Shown here one piece after another: positions 14,940 through 17,332 of a DNA stretch of 17,332 bases. The stretch comes from JBAZYV01 sp041658345. GTDB taxonomy: Bacteria > Patescibacteriota > Gracilibacteria > UBA1369 > 2-02-FULL-48-14. The position numbers were made by a program, and so were the translations under genes. The stretch covers positions 1 to 17,332 of the forward strand of contig JBBAAK010000016.1 of assembly GCA_041658345.1 (NCBI GenBank), read 5' to 3'. Position 1 is the first letter of the stretch. Each line of letters opens with the position of its first letter. Below the pieces are notes generated by a model. That model was not told the DNA's origin and did no database searches. It saw only the letters and a list, made by a program, of their open reading frames with translations.

Positions 14940-15836
14940 ATGAAGATAGAAGAATGTAAAGATCTTAGTCTATATAGTCGCATTGGAATTGGTGGCAGGG
15001 CTAGATTCTTTTCTGGGGTTAAAACAAACGATGAATGTCTCGAGGCCTTGAAATTTGCTGAGGCAATGGATGTTCCCGTAATTACTATTGGAGAGGGAAG
15101 TAATACTGCATTCGAAGACGGTGTTATAGAAGCGTTGGTTTTGAAAGTTCTTTATTCTCAAGCGCATGTCGTTTTGGATGAAGAAAACTCTGGGCATGTG
15201 TCATGTGATGGCGGAATGAAATTACAAACTTTTGTTTCGGAACTGGCTAATTTAGGAATTGACGCTAGTAATTTTGAGGGAATACCAGGAACAGTTGCTG
15301 GAGCTATAGTGAATAATTCAGGTTCAAACAAGGATGCCATTGGGAATTATTTATTAAATTCTACTGTTGTTGATAGAGCTGGAAATATATCAAGACTTAG
15401 CATAGAAGATATGTGCTATGGTGTTAGAGATAGTGCTTTAAGAGTAGCTGGTGATTGCGTCGTTCTGAAGGGGGAATTCCATTTTCCCAAAGGTAGTGCG
15501 GAAGAAATCTTTTCAAAAATTGCACGAAGGATTCTTTTGAGAAGGTCTAAACAACCAAAAGGATTAACACTTGGGAGTACTTTTAGAAATCCTCCAGGAA
15601 ATGGACTTACGGCGGGTCAGTTGATTGATATGGCTGGTTTTAAGGGTTACAGGAAAGGAAATCTGGTAGTATCTCCTGAACACGCTAATTGGCTTATAAA
15701 TTTGGCTCGAGGGTCTAGTACCGCAAAGGATCTTAGGGATTTAATGGATGATATTCGTGAAGGAGTTCAGCGATTGATGGGGATTCAGTTGGAAAAAGAA
15801 ATACAAATTGTTGGTAATAACTTCGTTATGGAGTGA
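14940..15836 (+). CDS. murB: UDP-N-acetylenolpyruvoylglucosamine reductase
   Basis: MurB is the FAD enzyme that reduces the enolpyruvyl ether made by MurA, giving UDP-MurNAc with NADPH. From ATG 14940 (298 aa) the sequence begins in the usual way with LSLYSRIGIGGRA. It has the flavin motif GEGSNTAFEDG, GIPGTVAGAIVNNSG (114-128), the GVRDS arginine (Arg163), LGSTFRNP with the catalytic Ser213, AGFKGYRKGNLVVSPEHANW, and the LEKEIQIVG end with the catalytic Glu. The tyrosine normally preceding the conserved arginine (YR-S) is Val here. The frame could also begin at TTG 14919, but this overlaps the epimerase stop and adds only seven residues. No murC, murD, murE or ftsQ is nearby, unlike typical dcw clusters. 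It ends at a terminator. Confidence 0.93.
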   Translation: MKIEECKDLSLYSRIGIGGRARFFSGVKTNDECLEALKFAEAMDVPVITIGEGSNTAFEDGVIEALVLKVLYSQAHVVLDEENSGHVSCDGGMKLQTFVSELANLGIDASNFEGIPGTVAGAIVNNSGSNKDAIGNYLLNSTVVDRAGNISRLSIEDMCYGVRDSALRVAGDCVVLKGEFHFPKGSAEEIFSKIARRILLRRSKQPKGLTLGSTFRNPPGNGLTAGQLIDMAGFKGYRKGNLVVSPEHANWLINLARGSSTAKDLRDLMDDIREGVQRLMGIQLEKEIQIVGNNFVME

Positions 15837-15851
15837 AATGCTCCCTTTTTT
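15830..15851 (+). terminator. Rho-independent terminator at the end of murB
   Basis: GGAGT-gaaat-GCTCC (15830-15844, one G-T pair) is followed by C and six T. The stem overlaps the murB stop codon TGA. It should end the epimerase-murB transcript. Confidence 0.55.
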
Positions 15852-15855
15852 AGAC

Positions 15856-15873
15856 TGTCTCATTTGTCTCATT
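15856..15873 (+). repeat. Two tandem 9-bp repeats overlapping a promoter -35
   Basis: TGTCTCATT occurs twice in direct succession (15856-15864 and 15865-15873). The second copy overlaps the -35 box of the plus-strand promoter that follows, so it may be a regulator site. Confidence 0.5.
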
Positions 15874-15892
15874 TCAGGCCAAAAGGTATAAT
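15864..15892 (+). promoter_or_regulatory. Plus-strand promoter pointing into the 3' end of the fic gene
   Basis: TTGTCT (15864-15869, four of six) is followed after exactly 17 bases by a perfect TATAAT (15887-15892). No plus-strand coding gene follows for more than 1 kb: the next possible ORF (ATG 15941) codes for only nine residues. Transcription would run antisense through the minus-strand fic gene. Confidence 0.45.
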
Positions 15893-15896
15893 CTGT

Positions 15897-15916
15897 CCAG
15901 AAACGGCCAGAAAGGG
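15897..15916 (+). repeat. Two tandem 10-bp repeats just after the plus-strand promoter
   Basis: CCAGAAACGG is followed directly by CCAGAAAGGG (nine of ten identical). They lie at the predicted start of the transcript, where a repressor could bind, followed by the small dyad GGGT-actag-ACCC (15914-15926). Confidence 0.4.
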
Positions 15917-15955
15917 TACTAGACCCGAGTAGCCAGCCAGATGAAACTAAATGGC

Positions 15956-17023
15956 TTATTGGTCAAGTAAAGTGTATCTCACTCCTCTTCCTTCGCCCAG
16001 TCTTTGAATTTTTTTCATATTTAACAACTTGTTTAGCGTCTGTAAAATTGTAGGAGCAGGCATTTTTAATTTTTCCTGTAATTCGCGTGGAGTTACTTTT
16101 TTGTGTTCTTGGACATAGTTCCAAACTTCGAGTTGTTTTTCAGAAAGTAAATGCTCAATAGATTCACTGGACAAAAGATTTGTCGCTCTTTTTGTCTGCT
16201 CCAGTAAAATTGTAAGAAAAAATATAAGCCATTGGCTGACATCTTCATTTTTTGTTTTCCATGATTTTTGAGATTTGTTTAGTGAGAGATAGTAATCGTT
16301 TTTATTATCTTCAACCAATTTCTCATGAGAAATATAAGGCATATATTCATAGCCGCTTTTTAAAAGCAATAAATTTGTCAGAATTCGCGAAGCTCTTCCA
16401 TTCCCGTCTTGGAATGGATGGATAGAGAGAAATTCAAATATAAAATTTCCAATAATTATCAGCGGATGGATTTCTTTTTTGTCCAATTCCAATATGGTCC
16501 AGTCAACCAATTCGTTCATCTCTTTGCGGACAAGATGCGGAGGAGTGGGATCAAATAGTATTCCTACTATGTTCCCGTCAGCGTCTTTGGCTTCAACTCT
16601 ATTGCTCTCGGATTTGTAATTTCCTTTGTGCCTTTGGTCTTTTTCTGAATATTTCAAAAGCTCGTTATGGAAATGCTTGATTGTTACTTCGCTAAATTTT
16701 ATCTTTCTATAAAAATCAAAAACATTTGTTAGCAATTCGGCGTAGCCGGCGACTTCTTGTTCGTCCCGAGTTTTGAGTTTTTGGATTTTCAACCCTTTCA
16801 ATAATTTTTCGACTTCCTCGTCTGACAATTTTGCTCCTTCTATGCGGGTGGAAGCGCCCGACGAAGTGACAATTACTGATCTTTTTAGTTGCCCAAGAAT
16901 TTGTGGAGACAGATTTATTCCAGCTCTCCATTGACCTTTCAATTCTTCAATTTGGCTTATCAATCCATATATCTTATTGGTGATATCCGGGGTAAAAGAC
17001 AATCTTTTGTTAAACCTCTCCAT
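15956..17023 (-). CDS. Fic-family protein with inhibitory helix and C-terminal winged helix
   Basis: The 355-residue protein carries the complete Fic active site HPFQDGNGRASR (His, Asp, Asn and Arg all present), which normally transfers AMP from ATP to a hydroxyl of a target protein. An N-terminal inhibitory motif, STRIEG within SSGASTRIEGAKLS (about 55-68), marks it as a self-inhibited class II Fic (alpha-inh at the N-terminus, TxxxEG type). The last 60 residues (QLEVWNYVQEHKKVTPRELQ and the following helix APTILQTLNKLL) form a winged helix-turn-helix, so the protein may bind DNA and control its own promoter. The start ATG at 17023 gives the family's usual N-terminus. It is monocistronic, and its coding sequence is the most AT-rich in the window. 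Targets are unknown. No antitoxin gene is adjacent. Confidence 0.93.
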   Translation of the reverse strand: MERFNKRLSFTPDITNKIYGLISQIEELKGQWRAGINLSPQILGQLKRSVIVTSSGASTRIEGAKLSDEEVEKLLKGLKIQKLKTRDEQEVAGYAELLTNVFDFYRKIKFSEVTIKHFHNELLKYSEKDQRHKGNYKSESNRVEAKDADGNIVGILFDPTPPHLVRKEMNELVDWTILELDKKEIHPLIIIGNFIFEFLSIHPFQDGNGRASRILTNLLLLKSGYEYMPYISHEKLVEDNKNDYYLSLNKSQKSWKTKNEDVSQWLIFFLTILLEQTKRATNLLSSESIEHLLSEKQLEVWNYVQEHKKVTPRELQEKLKMPAPTILQTLNKLLNMKKIQRLGEGRGVRYTLLDQ

Positions 17024-17048
17024 AATTTTGTATTAGCATATACCGTCT

Positions 17049-17078
17049 ATATGTAATTATATGTGATTATATGCGATT
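17049..17078. repeat. Three tandem 10-bp repeats in the fic promoter
   Basis: Units ATATGTAATT, ATATGTGATT and ATATGCGATT follow one another without gaps (17049-17058, 17059-17068, 17069-17078). A degenerate partial copy may start at 17038. The 10-base period puts each unit on the same face of the helix, as expected of an iteron-like operator. Confidence 0.65.
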
Positions 17079-17084
17079 TTGCAA
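17056..17084 (-). promoter_or_regulatory. Promoter of the fic gene, embedded in the tandem repeats
   Basis: On the minus strand TTGCAA (plus 17079-17084, four of six) is followed after 17 bases by a perfect TATAAT (plus 17056-17061). The repeat period creates a second TATAAT at plus 17066-17071. Transcription would start near 17049, about 25 bases before the ATG. A protein bound to the repeats would cover the -10. Confidence 0.55.
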
Positions 17085-17106
17085 GGGGGAAATTCCCCTC
17101 TTTTTT
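17084..17106 (+). terminator. Rho-independent terminator on the plus strand upstream of fic
   Basis: AGGGG-gaaatt-CCCCT (17084-17099) is followed by C and six T. No plus-strand gene ends here. It would stop a transcript coming from the promoter at 15864 and shield the Rossmann-fold gene that follows. Confidence 0.5.
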
Positions 17107-17122
17107 ATATTTTCGAAGACCA

Positions 17123-17152
17123 TTGACGAAATATATTTTCCGGGACTAGTAT
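17123..17152 (+). promoter_or_regulatory. Candidate promoter of the Rossmann-fold gene
   Basis: TTGACG (17123-17128, five of six) and TAGTAT (17147-17152, four of six) are 18 bases apart. The transcript would begin near 17159, about 13 bases before the ATG at 17172. Confidence 0.35.
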
Positions 17153-17171
17153 TAGGCGTTAATTTTTTGCT

Positions 17172-17332
17172 ATGCAGAAAATTCCTGGCTCTCCCTCTGA
17201 TGCGGGTATTGTTCCGAGCCGTAATCGTCGGATTGATGGCCAAACTCTTATTGTTGGGGCTTCCGGCGTGATTGGAAGAGAGCTTGCAAGAGAATTATGC
17301 AGCACTCACAATGCGGTTTTGGCCGCTATGTT
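17172..17332 (+). CDS. NAD(P)-binding Rossmann-fold protein, likely SDR/epimerase, N-terminal fragment
   Basis: An ATG preceded by an in-frame stop two codons upstream opens a frame that runs off the end of the window; 53 residues are visible. After a polar lead of about 23 residues comes TLIVGASGVIGRELARELC, a first Rossmann strand and glycine-rich loop of the form GASGxIGxxL, as in extended short-chain dehydrogenases and nucleotide-sugar epimerases. This is the correct frame; a competing open frame at 17071-17271 is a shadow. Base composition is higher in GC than the fic gene, closer to nth and asnS. The substrate cannot be judged from this part. Confidence 0.7.
   Translation, partial: MQKIPGSPSDAGIVPSRNRRIDGQTLIVGASGVIGRELARELCSTHNAVLAAM

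Noticed and set aside
17071..17271. 66-codon hydrophobic frame near the right end
   Set aside because: It overlaps a terminator hairpin and a better frame with a clear Rossmann GASGVIG motif that starts at 17172.

Overview
The window looks like a piece of a bacterial chromosome from an uncultivated lineage, possibly Patescibacteria/CPR; this placement is tentative. The clues are compact gene packing, starts with no recognisable Shine-Dalgarno sequence, and a core PheT that lacks its usual EMAP/OB domain. Stop codons are standard (TAA, TAG and TGA all end recognisable genes). No phage, transposase, integrase or CRISPR signal is visible.

Left part (1-2962, GC-richer): the 3' end of an M23 peptidase gene, endonuclease III (nth), a small unknown 85-residue gene behind a near-consensus promoter, asnS on the minus strand, and tRNA-Gln(UUG). 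From about 2.96 kb to 17.1 kb the DNA is clearly more AT-rich. This stretch opens with the core pheS-pheT pair on the minus strand.

Central part (6.2-13.0 kb): divergent from pheS, six tightly packed plus-strand genes encode a short PheRS alpha-like protein, a SelO/YdiU-like protein, a short archaeal-type PheRS beta-like protein, an LpxC-family zinc deacetylase, a MurA-family enolpyruvyl transferase and a xylose-isomerase-like TIM barrel. Next come a minus-strand S66-family protein that has lost its catalytic Ser and His, then on the plus strand a WbpP-like UDP-GlcNAc 4-epimerase and MurB. The LpxC-, MurA-, WbpP- and MurB-like proteins keep their catalytic residues. They would all act on UDP-N-acetylhexosamines. 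The PheRS-like pair has lost its tRNA-binding modules and the motif-3 arginine. My inference is a pathway that deacetylates a UDP-HexNAc or UDP-muramic acid and attaches a new group, perhaps an amino acid, to the freed amine. This is logically like MshB/MshC in mycothiol synthesis, where a deacetylase is paired with a tRNA-synthetase paralogue. I know of no described system with this gene set.

Right part (15.8-17.3 kb): a Fic-family gene on the minus strand with its own winged-helix domain and a promoter built inside three tandem 10-bp repeats. It is bracketed by plus-strand promoter and terminator signals that could produce an antisense RNA. The window ends in the start of a Rossmann-fold NAD(P)-dependent gene, where GC rises again.
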